Shown: in pieces, positions 27,653 through 36,092 of the stretch
How the letters are laid out: each line of letters starts with the position of its first letter
How positions within the stretch are numbered: position 1 is the first letter of the stretch
Source: CAWGAJ01 sp963820545
Lineage (GTDB): Bacteria; Planctomycetota; Planctomycetia; Pirellulales; Thermoguttaceae
Direction of reading: 5' to 3'
Assembly (NCBI GenBank): GCA_963820545.1
Contig: CAWGAJ010000001.1
Coordinates: 2,542,001 to 2,606,000 of the forward strand
Length of the DNA: 64,000 nt
Made by a program: the position numbers and the translations under genes
Notes under the pieces: model-generated
What the model saw: only the letters and a program-made list of their open reading frames with translations
Told to the model about the DNA's origin: nothing
Databases searched by the model: none

Positions 27653-27690
27653 AGTCTATCCCCTATCCCCTGCCTTATGTTCCCTCTCTG
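27653..27690. repeat. Pyrimidine-rich CCCCTATCCCCTGCC tract
   Basis: Same wording as the tracts at 10171-10206 and 54652-54700. It overlaps the 3' end of the secreted-protein gene. Confidence 0.5.
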
Positions 27691-28416
27691 GCCTGGATGC
27701 GTTTTTGGGCGTCGGCAATTAGATCATCCAGATATTTTTCCACGGCGAGATATTCCGACTCGACAAGCTGCGCGGCCATGCCCTTAAGCGTAGTTTTCAT
27801 TTTTTCCACGGTTTTGATGATTGTCTGATATTCTTCGATGCTCAAGGATTTGCCGTCGGCATAAGAGCGGCGGAAAGGGGCCTCGACAATCGCGCGATCA
27901 GCGTCAAAGACCGAGTCCTTTAAAACTGTGGGCCAGAGCATGATTTCCTTGGGAACCGCTTTGGGAAGAGCTTCTCCGGCAGATGGAACCACCTCTGCAG
28001 ATGAAACTTGCGCGGTTGGTGAAGGTTCCCTGATCCTTGTCGGCGGCAAAGTCATGGGACGCGAGGCATATCGAGAGGGCGGTGCATTCTGATACATCCA
28101 ATCGCGCGGCCTGGCCCGCGTCGGGAACCGCCGCGGTTCGCGAGGCGGCTTCCGCTTGCATCGAGCGATTGATATTTTGCCAGGCTGCGCTTCGCGCCAT
28201 CGAAGATTGCATTTGCATTTGCCGATTATCCGCATAGGCCCGCTGCTGTGCTGCGCTCTGATACGCGGAGGAAACAGTGCCCATTACACCCGCATCCGGA
28301 TAGTAATAAGGACCTGGAACAAACTGGGCATCCAGCGGCAGGGCGGATAAAATCAAAGTCATGAACATCAGCCCTAACCGACCGGAACGACAGGCCAGCG
28401 CAATGATTGGACGCAT
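27675..28416 (-). CDS. Conserved planctomycete-type secreted protein (frameshift)
   Basis: Starting at MRPIIALA (28416, with GGAGG upstream), the protein has a signal peptide (LMFMTLILSALPLDA), a Tyr/Pro-rich stretch FVPGPYYYPDAG, a Gln/Met-rich region, then, after a frame change between about 28100 and 28140, a Pro-rich linker (MTLPPTRIREPSP) and a C-terminal domain IMLWPTVLKDSVFDADRA...VEKYLDDLIADAQKRI. Total about 247 residues. The domain order and the WP...F...R pattern mirror the protein at 18744-19424. No function known. The frame break is in a CG-rich stretch and may be an error. Confidence 0.65.
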
Positions 28417-28548
28417 GGTTATTTTTCCTCCGACCCCACTAGAGAGTGGCACACGTAAAATATCTTTATTCGTTTAAGTGTATCTTCTGAAAGCCCAAAG
28501 GCAATTCGTTTTTTTCCCGCTTCAACGCCGATAATCAGAAGACCATTC

Positions 28549-28575
28549 TTGACAAGGCTAGAATTAAGCTAAAAT
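28549..28575 (+). promoter_or_regulatory. Candidate sigma70 promoter
   Basis: TTGACA (28549-28554) and TAAAAT (28570-28575) with a short 15-base spacer, ending about 33 bases before the start codon of the SnoaL-like secreted protein. The spacer is shorter than optimal. Confidence 0.35.
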
Positions 28576-28608
28576 TCATTACTACCACAATTCAATCAGG
28601 AGAAAAAT

Positions 28609-29556
28609 ATGTTTAAGCCTATAAGTATGGCGTCGGTTCTTATATTTGGTTTTCTAGCAGCCGTTCCGGCACGGGCTCTGGAGGTCGCGCCGAAGATTGA
28701 TTCACATCCGGTTCTCGATCAGGTATTTGCTAAATATGAAAAGGCTTTTAATGCGGGCGATGCCCAGGCAATCGGTGCGTTATGGAAAAGCGATGGCGAA
28801 TTTGTCGGCCCGCTGGGAAACCGCATTGTGGGGCGAGAGGCCATCGAAAAACTCTTCCAAGACTACTTTTCCCGCAACCAGGGAGCAAAACTATCCATCA
28901 AAGTGCTCTCCTTAAAGGAAGAGGAACAAGGCCGGGTAGTGGTGGCCGAAGTTGTGCCGGAATTAAGCCCTCCACCCGCGGGAAAACTCGGTTCCAATAA
29001 GGCCACAATGGTGTTGATCCGTTCCGGTGAGAAATGGGTCATCGAGGGCATACAAGAAACGCCCGACCTTCCCGCCTCCCATGAACACCTGAAAGCTTTA
29101 GAGTGGATGATCGGATCATGGACCAGCCGGACGGCGGAAAACGAAAAGGCAGAGACTGAAATTCCAATTGCACTGAATACCACCTGTCAATGGACGGCGA
29201 ACAAAAGCTTCCTTACCCGGACGTTCGCCGCGCGCCTGCAACAACTCGAAGTGCAGGGCACGGAGATCATCGGCTGGGATCCGCAGGCCAAAACCATTCG
29301 TTCGTGGATGTTCGAATCCACGGGCGGATTCGCGCAAAGCACTTGGAAAGCGGACGGCAAACAGTGGATCATTGACAGCAGCGGCGTCCTTTCCGACGGC
29401 ACGCCGATTTCAGCCAAAAATACCATCACGCTGGTGGATAACGACACGCTGAGTTTTGTTTCCCAAAGCCGCATGAAAGGTGGTGAAAAACAGCCCGATC
29501 GCGGACCGATCGTGCTTCTCAGGGTAAAAGAAGACAAGACGAATCCAACAAAATAG
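28609..29556 (+). CDS. Secreted protein with SnoaL/DUF4440-type domain and lipocalin-like C-terminal domain
   Basis: A 315-residue protein with a signal peptide (ASVLIFGFLAAVPARA), an NTF2-fold domain of the SgcJ/EcaC type (YEKAFNAGDAQAIGALWKSDGEFVGPLGN, about residues 35-155) and a C-terminal domain (about 165-305) beginning LEWMIGSWTS, of the DUF1579-like type predicted to form a beta barrel (IIGWDPQAKTIRSWMF). This two-domain layout is common in planctomycetes and related PVC bacteria. Function unknown. An AGGAG ribosome site precedes the start. Confidence 0.82.
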   Translation: MFKPISMASVLIFGFLAAVPARALEVAPKIDSHPVLDQVFAKYEKAFNAGDAQAIGALWKSDGEFVGPLGNRIVGREAIEKLFQDYFSRNQGAKLSIKVLSLKEEEQGRVVVAEVVPELSPPPAGKLGSNKATMVLIRSGEKWVIEGIQETPDLPASHEHLKALEWMIGSWTSRTAENEKAETEIPIALNTTCQWTANKSFLTRTFAARLQQLEVQGTEIIGWDPQAKTIRSWMFESTGGFAQSTWKADGKQWIIDSSGVLSDGTPISAKNTITLVDNDTLSFVSQSRMKGGEKQPDRGPIVLLRVKEDKTNPTK

Positions 29557-29613
29557 ACTGCTGTTCCGGCCGACGTTTTCTCCGCTTTTGAGACTCGAGA
29601 AAATAGTATTATA

Positions 29614-29641
29614 AAGCCCACGGGTTGCAACCCGTGGGCTT
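29614..29641. terminator. Bidirectional terminator-like hairpin
   Basis: AAGCCCACGGGTTG joined directly to CAACCCGTGGGCTT makes a perfect 14-bp palindrome followed by TATATTTTT, between convergent genes. The AGCCCACGGGTTGCAACCCGTGGGCT wording is also a common dispersed palindrome, so it may be a repeat serving as terminator. Confidence 0.65.
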
Positions 29642-29684
29642 ATATTTTTACACAACACCTGACAATTTATTTCCAAGCAAAAAA

Positions 29685-30101
29685 CTATCGCATGAATTGC
29701 TGGCACCAATAAATTGTGCCGTTTTCGGTGCGAAACGCGCCGACGCCGATTCGTCGGTGATTGGGATCGAGAATGTTCGCCCGATGTCCGGAGGAATTCA
29801 TCCAAGCCCGGACCACCGCGTTGCTGTCTTGTTGGCCCATGGCGATGTTTTCCGCCACTCCCCGGCGACTATGAGTAAAGTTGCGATACCAGGTCATCCA
29901 TGAGCAGTGATCTCTGGCCGATTGCATTAATTTATTGTCCACCTCCAGCGGCGGCAGCCCTCGTTTCTCCCGTTCGGAATTATTATAAGAGATCACATTT
30001 GCCTCGATGGGCAGCAGTTCCAACTCCTCGGTTTTATTCTCCGTTGCCTGGTCGGCCAACGGCATCAACAGACTTGCGCAGAATACCAGCGTAGCAATCA
30101 T
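29685..30101 (-). CDS. CAP/SCP-domain secreted protein
   Basis: A 138-residue protein with a signal peptide (ATLVFCASLLMPLA) and a bacterial-type CAP domain: NSEREKRGLPPLEVDNKLMQSARDH, GVAENIAMGQ, VVRAWMNSSGHRANILDPNHRRIGVGAF and IYWCQQF. CAP proteins of this type (YkwD-like) are secreted; roles range from lipid binding to proteolysis and are not predictable here. The ATG at 30101 starts the signal peptide. Confidence 0.9.
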   Translation of the reverse strand: MIATLVFCASLLMPLADQATENKTEELELLPIEANVISYNNSEREKRGLPPLEVDNKLMQSARDHCSWMTWYRNFTHSRRGVAENIAMGQQDSNAVVRAWMNSSGHRANILDPNHRRIGVGAFRTENGTIYWCQQFMR

Positions 30102-30492
30102 TATTCGATCCTTCTTCTTGAGTAAATACAGGACGGCTAAAAAAACCGTCTTACTATGGGGATGTTGCGGGACAGATTAAAAAAAGCCGGCCTACATGGG
30201 TACGGCGATATTTAGGTGGGCTGGGACGCCGTTGCCACTTTGTTTGCACAAAGAATTTATCTTCACTTTTGGAAGTGCCGCTAAGATAGCAAACCTTTAA
30301 CGACTTGCAAGGGGCTGGCGAGAATTTTTTCTGAAAATATTAAGGGGTAATATGGGGTTTTAAGCCACTATTAAGTATGGGATAAAAAAAATTTTAACTC
30401 AAAGCACCTTGCCCGGATCTCTTGTAGGACGGATTTCAAATCCGTCCTACTAATCCCCAATTTCTAATCCCTTATCAGATTCTTCACTTCGC
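30102..30492. other. Intergenic region with palindromes, no gene
   Basis: Contains GACGG(CTAAAAAAA)CCGTC at about 30132-30150, the perfect 27-base palindrome GTAGGACGGATTTCAAATCC ending GTCCTAC (30424-30450), and CAGATTCTTCACTTCGCTCA (30478-30497), a member of the GATTCTTCGCTTCGCTCAGA repeat family that runs into the feoB stop. AT-rich sequence fills the rest. Confidence 0.55.
30424..30450. repeat. 27-base perfect palindrome
   Basis: GTAGGACGGATTT and AAATCCGTCCTAC flank a single C. It lies about 45 bases beyond the feoB stop and may end its transcript. Confidence 0.6.
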
Positions 30493-32814
30493 TCAAAATT
30501 TGCTGATCCACATTCCTAATTGATAAGCAGTCAAAGCACCTACATAGGCCAAGACGTTCATGTAGGCGAAGGCAAAGGCCGGCCATCGCCAACTGTTGGT
30601 TTCACGTCGCATGATCGAGAGGGTGGCTACGCATTGCGCACAGAGGGTGAAAAAAACCATAATGGACAATGCCACGGGAATGTTATAAACCGGTTTGCCC
30701 GTATCATCCCAAGTTGCGCTATGGAGCCGATTTTGCAGGCTGGTGGAACTGGCCGGCGATTGCAGGTCTGTTTTTTCGCCAACATGATACATGACGCCCA
30801 GAGTGGCCACGACAACCTCTCTGGCAGGCAGCGAAGCAATTACCGCACAGCCGATCCGCCAATCCCATCCCAGCGGTTTTACCACCGGCTGGATAACTTG
30901 CCCCAATCGACCCAAAAGACTGTTGCGTTGATAGGTTGCATCAATATCGCGATCTAATTGTGCAATGCGCACGGTGGTCGGTGCAATCAACGGATCGGCT
31001 TTATCCATCTGCGCGAGACGAATTTGCAACTCCGCACGCTCTTTGACCAGCGGAGCGACAACCCGGGGATCGTGAGGATAATACAGTCCGGCCCAAATCA
31101 AGATCGACGCGGCCAGAATCAGCGTGCCCGCACAATGCAAAAAAACCCAACACCGCATGCCGACGCGATAGGCCACATTCCTCGGCGAAGGCCACTTGTA
31201 ACTGGGCAATTCCAAGACAAAGGGCGGCGATGGGCTGCTCAGTAGCGTCCGTTTCAGAACCAGCGCCGCCGTAACGGCCGTGACGATTCCCAGCGCATAC
31301 AGGCCGGTCAAGGTTAATCCTTGCAAATTCAGCAATCCGCCCAGGTAATATCGGTCGGGAATGAACGCGGCAATAAGCAGGGCAAATATCGGCAGGCGCG
31401 CCGAGCAGGTCAACAGGGGAGAGACAAGAATCGTGGCCAGCCGATCGTGCTCGTTTTCGATCACCCGTGCTGCCATGATTCCGGGCACGGTGCAGGCAAA
31501 CGACGAGAGCATGGGAATGAACGATCTTCCGCTTAGGCCGATGCGCGCCATCGGACGATCCATGAGAAACGCCGCCCGGGCCATGTATCCGCAGTCTTCC
31601 AGGATGCCGATAAATAAGAAAAGGACGAGAATTTGCGGCAGAAAGGCCAAGACCGCGCCCACGCCGCTCAGAATGCCGTTGAGCAACAGGCTTCGCAGCG
31701 GGCCATCGGCAACGAGTAACTCTACCCAGGTGCCCAAGGAGTTGGTTGCCTTCTGGATTATTTCCATTGCCGGTCGGGCCCAGACAAAGACCGTTTGAAA
31801 AATTACGAGCATCGCCAAGGCGAAGATCAACATCCCGATGACACGATGAGTGAGGACCCGATCGATGCGGTCGCTATAGGTATGATGATATCGACTGGGT
31901 TCAGCAATCACGCCGTCAATGACACGGTGTATCCAATCATACCGAGCCGAGATCTCCACGGCGGGGACGTTGCATTCGGCCGCGGCCAGGCGCTGACGCG
32001 CCGCTTGAAGATAAGCGGTTAAATCAGTCTCTCCGTGGGCCCGGCGGCGCCGCCGGCGTCGATTGCGACGCGCCGCTTGTAAATAGGCGGCTAAATCGAT
32101 ATCCAAAACAACCGAAAGCGTGCGTTCCAGATAGCCGTTTGCATCCAACAGCAAGCGCCGGGCCAGAAAAGCGGGCATCTGGGCCCTGCTTTCATCGGCG
32201 GCAGGGATGGAATCGCACTTTTCTTGCAGCCGTGACGTCTCATCTTCAAAAACCAGGGGAAATACTGTTTCGCAAGGGCGCGGCGGGGCAGCCATTGCCT
32301 GGGCCAACGCTATTTTCAGATCGGCCACGCCTATGCGGCGATGCGCTTGCATGCCGATCACCGGCACACCCAATTGCCGTTGCAGCCTGGGCAAATCGAG
32401 CGCGACTGACCGGGCTTTGGCAACGTCGAGCATGTTCACCGCCAGCAGCGTTGGTTTGCCCAATTCCAATACCTGGCTCACCAGATACAGATTCCGGGCA
32501 AGATTCGCGGCGTCGACAATGCAGATGATGGCGTCAATCGGGGGCGAATCTTCGCGTCGGCCCAAGAGCAAATCCACGGCCACCATTTCGTCGCTCGAGC
32601 GCGGAGCAAGACTGTACAGGCCGGGCAAATCTATCAGCTCATAACGCTTTTGGGCAAAATCCATGCTGCCGGTCTTTTTTTCGACCGTCACGCCGGGATA
32701 ATTTCCCACGTGCTGATGTAGGCCCGCCAGCGCGCTGAAAAGCGTCGACTTACCCGTGTTCGGGTTGCCGACCAATGCGACGGTGACAATAGTTTTATCA
32801 GTGACGGCGGCCAT
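30493..32814 (-). CDS. feoB: Ferrous iron transporter FeoB
   Basis: A 773-residue FeoB. The N-terminal G domain has G1 GNPNTGKS, the switch I TVEKKTG, G3 DLPGLYSL, and G4 NMLD. The membrane part has the two Gate segments, with GVGAVLAFLPQILVLFLFIGILEDCGYMARAAFLMDR and SFACTVPGIMAAR. It imports Fe2+ and is driven or gated by GTP. The ATG at 32814 begins the G domain; an upstream open extension overlaps feoA and looks spurious. Oddity: residues around 240-290 carry a tandem duplication (DLAAYLQAAR / DLTAYLQAAR) parted by an Arg-rich run. The gene follows feoA by seven bases and should share its Fur-controlled promoter. Confidence 0.96.
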   Translation of the reverse strand: MAAVTDKTIVTVALVGNPNTGKSTLFSALAGLHQHVGNYPGVTVEKKTGSMDFAQKRYELIDLPGLYSLAPRSSDEMVAVDLLLGRREDSPPIDAIICIVDAANLARNLYLVSQVLELGKPTLLAVNMLDVAKARSVALDLPRLQRQLGVPVIGMQAHRRIGVADLKIALAQAMAAPPRPCETVFPLVFEDETSRLQEKCDSIPAADESRAQMPAFLARRLLLDANGYLERTLSVVLDIDLAAYLQAARRNRRRRRRRAHGETDLTAYLQAARQRLAAAECNVPAVEISARYDWIHRVIDGVIAEPSRYHHTYSDRIDRVLTHRVIGMLIFALAMLVIFQTVFVWARPAMEIIQKATNSLGTWVELLVADGPLRSLLLNGILSGVGAVLAFLPQILVLFLFIGILEDCGYMARAAFLMDRPMARIGLSGRSFIPMLSSFACTVPGIMAARVIENEHDRLATILVSPLLTCSARLPIFALLIAAFIPDRYYLGGLLNLQGLTLTGLYALGIVTAVTAALVLKRTLLSSPSPPFVLELPSYKWPSPRNVAYRVGMRCWVFLHCAGTLILAASILIWAGLYYPHDPRVVAPLVKERAELQIRLAQMDKADPLIAPTTVRIAQLDRDIDATYQRNSLLGRLGQVIQPVVKPLGWDWRIGCAVIASLPAREVVVATLGVMYHVGEKTDLQSPASSTSLQNRLHSATWDDTGKPVYNIPVALSIMVFFTLCAQCVATLSIMRRETNSWRWPAFAFAYMNVLAYVGALTAYQLGMWISKF

Positions 32815-32821
32815 TAAGCGG

Positions 32822-33061
32822 CTATGTATTCGGTATCGGTTCGACCATAATATTGAGTAGTTCGTCGGCCCTGAGGCAGATTTTGTTGCCGGCCAGGCGG
32901 ATGATGCAGGGACTGCCCGGCCGAAACATTTCGATGCGCGTGCCGCCCAGCAGTCCAAACTCTTCGAGGCGATGGACGTGATCGGGATGTCCTTGGATGT
33001 TATGGATTAAGGCGCATTGTCCCGTGTGCAGATGATTAAGGGGAATAATTTTTTTAATCAT
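32822..33061 (-). CDS. feoA: FeoA, ferrous iron transport accessory protein
   Basis: A 79-residue SH3-like protein: IIPLNHLHTGQCALIHNI, HVHRLEEFGLLGGTRIEM, GSPCIIRLAGNKICLRADELLNIMVEP. FeoA is a small cytoplasmic partner of FeoB thought to control its activity. It directly precedes feoB on the same strand. A Fur-box-like sequence lies about 43 bases upstream of the start. Confidence 0.93.
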   Translation of the reverse strand: MIKKIIPLNHLHTGQCALIHNIQGHPDHVHRLEEFGLLGGTRIEMFRPGSPCIIRLAGNKICLRADELLNIMVEPIPNT

Positions 33062-33103
33062 GGCGATCGCCAGGCCCGACTAGGCGGGGAGGATTTTTTA
33101 ACT

Positions 33104-33122
33104 TATAATGATACTCAGTCTC
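33104..33122 (-). promoter_or_regulatory. Fur box upstream of feoAB
   Basis: TATAATGATACTCAGTCTC matches 15 of 19 bases of the classical Fur consensus GATAATGATAATCATTATC. It lies about 43 bases upstream of feoA, where repressor binding would block transcription. Fur with Fe2+ would shut off ferrous iron uptake when iron is plentiful. Confidence 0.7.
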
Positions 33123-33383
33123 ATATTTAAATTTAAGGGAAAAATCGAGACAATGCAAGAGCGCTGGGAAAAAAATGCCCCTGCCTGCAAAAAAACCTGT
33201 CAATAATGCCACAAAAGCCCACCGATCGGCATAATACGCCGGTTATGGTTTTTGGGAGCGGGATTTCGACGGGCTGGAAAAAACGCGGCTAAATTGCTAT
33301 GAAATAACAGCTCTTGGGGCTTTGTCAGGGCGGCGTTATGATTATGAATTATTATTGGCGACCCTTGTGAGAAAGAGGAATTT
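33123..33383. other. Divergent intergenic region feoA-pfkA
   Basis: Beyond the Fur box the region is AT-rich with several A-runs and leads into the pfkA ribosome site (AAAGAGGA). No small gene is supported. I see no clear promoter pair for pfkA. Confidence 0.4.
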
Positions 33384-34373
33384 ATGCGAATCGGAGTATT
33401 TTGTAGCGGCGGCGATGCACCGGGAATGAATGCCTGCATTCGAGCGGTGGTACGGTCCTCCATTTCCCTGGGGCACGAGGTAGTGGGTATTAATCGCGGA
33501 TATCAGGGATTGCTGGAGGAGGATTTTTTTCGCGATCGTAAAAACAGACCGCTCATGGAACTCCGCTCGGTTTCCAATGTGCTCAAACTCGGCGGCACGA
33601 TCCTGCACACCAGCCGCTGCGAGGAATTTCGCACCGAAACCGGCGTGAAAAAAGCCGCACGAATTCTGCAAAAACACCACATCGACGCCCTGATCCCCAT
33701 CGGCGGCGACGGCACCTTCCACGGCGCAGTGGAATTGGCCCGGCATTGGCAGGGCCAGATCATCGGTTGTCCGGGCACGATCGACAACGATCTCTTGGGC
33801 ACCGACTATACCATCGGCTTTGCCACTGCGGTTAGTACGGCGGTCGAGGCTTTGGATAAACTCCGCGATACGGCCGAGAGCCACGAACGCATGTTTTTGG
33901 TGGAAGTAATGGGCCGGCACAGCGGTTACATCGCGCTTTTTACGGCATTGGCCGGAGGGGCCGAGGTGGTCGCCTTGCCCGAAACACCCACCGAGATTCC
34001 GCAAATCGTGCAACATCTGCAAGTCCTCAAGGCTCGCGGCAAGAAGTCGATCATGATCGTCGTGGCTGAAGGCGACGAATTAGGCGGCGCCGAGGTGCTG
34101 AATGAAAAACTACTGAAGGCTGGTTGTCCTTTCCAGACGCGTGTAGTTAAGTTGGGACACTTGCAGCGCGGCGGCGCGCCCGTGGTCGCCGATCGTATCC
34201 TCGCCTCGCGTTTGGGCGATTTCGCCGTGAGGGCCCTTAGTGAAGGCAACAACGGCGCCATGGCCGGCGAAATCCGCGGCCAGTTGACACTCACGCCGTT
34301 TCTGCAAACTTATGAAAAACATCACGCCGTGCCCGAAGATTATCTGCAACTATTAGCAACCATGGCTAGTTAA
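33384..34373 (+). CDS. pfkA: ATP-dependent 6-phosphofructokinase
   Basis: Phosphorylates fructose 6-phosphate to fructose 1,6-bisphosphate in glycolysis. A 329-residue group A PFK with GVFCSGGDAPGMNA, the ATP-site GGDGTFHG, the catalytic PGTIDNDL with Asp as base, TAESHERMFLVEVMGRHSGYIAL and LGHLQRGGAPVVADR. The Gly after GGD and the Gly before TIDND are those of ATP-using enzymes; pyrophosphate-dependent ones have Asp and Lys there. The next gene starts 22 bases downstream. Confidence 0.95.
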   Translation: MRIGVFCSGGDAPGMNACIRAVVRSSISLGHEVVGINRGYQGLLEEDFFRDRKNRPLMELRSVSNVLKLGGTILHTSRCEEFRTETGVKKAARILQKHHIDALIPIGGDGTFHGAVELARHWQGQIIGCPGTIDNDLLGTDYTIGFATAVSTAVEALDKLRDTAESHERMFLVEVMGRHSGYIALFTALAGGAEVVALPETPTEIPQIVQHLQVLKARGKKSIMIVVAEGDELGGAEVLNEKLLKAGCPFQTRVVKLGHLQRGGAPVVADRILASRLGDFAVRALSEGNNGAMAGEIRGQLTLTPFLQTYEKHHAVPEDYLQLLATMAS

Positions 34374-34395
34374 AAGAAATATTTTGGAGTTGCTC

Positions 34396-35730
34396 GTGCA
34401 ATATTTCGAACTGCTTGTGATCCTGGCGATGATCGGCGTTAACACCCTGTTCGCGGCTTATGAAATTGCTTTAGCCTCAGTCACGGTTGTGCGTCTGCAA
34501 GTGCTGGTCAAGGAAAATCATCGCGGGGCCAAGGCTGCTTTATACATGAAGGAGAATTTCGAGGCCAGCTTGGCAACAGTCCAACTGGGCACAACCCTTT
34601 TATGCGCGATTGCCGCGGCCACGGGCGGCGCGGGAGCCGAACAAATAATTGTCCCTCTGATCCAGGCAGGCTTGGGTTTATCCTCGGGATTTTCTCGATT
34701 CCTGGCCATCGTCGTGGTGGTGATTCCCCTGACCATCTTGACTATTTTCATCGGCGAACTCGTGCCCAAGGTTTTTGCCATCCGCAACAAGGAATTGGTC
34801 TGCCTGCGCCTTTCGCGGGGCATGAAATGGTTTTCCTACAGCGTGTGGCCGGCCGTCTGGTTATTAGAGGGTGCAGTGATGGCCGTGATGAACTGGAACG
34901 AACGCCGGCGAAAAACCGGCGCGCTCGATGCCCACAAAACCGAATCTGCGGAATTCCAAAGTCTGCGGGCCAGTGCGGCCTTGGCCCGGGCGTCGCGTTT
35001 GATCGGCGAGCGCCAGGAAAATATCATCCTGCACACGGCGCACCTTTCGGGCCGGCCGTTGCGCGAGATCATGCTGTCGGCCGACTATATCAGCATGTTG
35101 GACGTGAATGCCACCCTGGACGAGAGTCTGGTCGTCGCCCACCTCGACATGCATACCCGCTTTCCCGTGGCCCAGCGCCCCGGCAACGCGCAATCGATCA
35201 TCGGCTATATCAATCTCAAAGACTTGTTGGCCTTGATGCGGCTCACACGGGGCGAAGAACCCACGCTGCGCTCCGTTCTCCGGCCCTTTCCCAAGTTGGC
35301 CGATTCCACGCCCATTACGGCGTCGTTGGAACGGATGATCCGCGAGCATACGCATATTGCGCTGGTCGTGGATGGTTCTGGAAAAGTGGTGGGCATGATC
35401 ACCCTGGAAGATATTTTGGAAGAATTTGTGGGCGAAATCGAAGACGAGTACGATCGGCTGCCGGCTCATGTTATACCTTCCGGTCGGGCATGGGTTGTGG
35501 GCGGCGGCATCGGCCTGCAACGACTGAAAGACCTGACCGGCATAGATCTGTCGCTTGATCCGCCATCAACCGTCGCCACTACATTGTCCAATTGGGTCTC
35601 AGGCCACTTGGGCCGCCCGATCCGCGGCGGCGATGAACTTACGCTGAGCGGCATCCGCGTGGTGGTCCGCAAAATCCGCCGCCAAAAAGTCCTCGAAGCC
35701 CAAGTGGGACGCGTGGAAACGCCGTCATAG
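34396..35730 (+). CDS. CNNM/CorC (HlyC/CorC) family transporter-like protein
   Basis: About 444 residues: an N-terminal DUF21/CNNM membrane domain with three or four helices (AMIGVNTLFAAYEIALASVTVVRL, VVVVIPLTILTIFIGELVPKVFAI), a CBS-pair (Bateman) domain (about 215-345; MLDVNATLDESLVVAHLDMHTRFPV, VVGMITLEDILEEFVGEIEDEYD) and a C-terminal CorC_HlyC domain. Members are linked to Mg2+/Co2+ export or Na+-coupled Mg2+ transport. GTG at 34396 with GGAG six bases upstream is the preferred start; TTG codons lie just before. It may be co-transcribed with pfkA. Confidence 0.9.
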   Translation: MQYFELLVILAMIGVNTLFAAYEIALASVTVVRLQVLVKENHRGAKAALYMKENFEASLATVQLGTTLLCAIAAATGGAGAEQIIVPLIQAGLGLSSGFSRFLAIVVVVIPLTILTIFIGELVPKVFAIRNKELVCLRLSRGMKWFSYSVWPAVWLLEGAVMAVMNWNERRRKTGALDAHKTESAEFQSLRASAALARASRLIGERQENIILHTAHLSGRPLREIMLSADYISMLDVNATLDESLVVAHLDMHTRFPVAQRPGNAQSIIGYINLKDLLALMRLTRGEEPTLRSVLRPFPKLADSTPITASLERMIREHTHIALVVDGSGKVVGMITLEDILEEFVGEIEDEYDRLPAHVIPSGRAWVVGGGIGLQRLKDLTGIDLSLDPPSTVATTLSNWVSGHLGRPIRGGDELTLSGIRVVVRKIRRQKVLEAQVGRVETPS

Positions 35731-36092
35731 GTGATGCAGTTAGCAGCCCGTTGATAAACTCGTAGGGTGTGTGGAGCGAGTCCGAGACAGAATGGTGCGT
35801 TACGCACGGGAGAAAACCATTGAAAATCACCGAATTATTTTTATAGGGATTCGCGTAACACACCAACTACCAATAAGTTACCGTGCTTCACGCACCCTAC
35901 TATGAGAAATACGACCTAAGTGTTGCCTGGAGTCGGATCAATCATGGTTCGAGCATCAATCGGTATCTCAGAAACTGTCAAGTTTCTGCATCATTGGCAG
36001 CACCCACAGCCCACGAATTGGGTAGGTGTAATATCGACTTTCAAGAACCGGTGGTATATTGGGACAAACCAGAATGAGGTTGTCGAATGTCC
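35731..36092. other. Intergenic repeat region
   Basis: Holds GTAGGGTGTGTGGAGCGAG and GGTGCGTTACGCAC at about 35762-35808 and the inverted CGTGCTTCACGCACCCTAC at 35882-35900. Together they form a repeat pair about 140 bases long with outward-facing TAGGGTG ends, related to the phrase at 21143. No gene is supported. Confidence 0.5.

Noticed and set aside
32815..32958. N-terminal extension of FeoB by 48 residues
   Set aside because: It overlaps feoA in another frame, has no family similarity, and the G domain starts naturally at the ATG at 32814.
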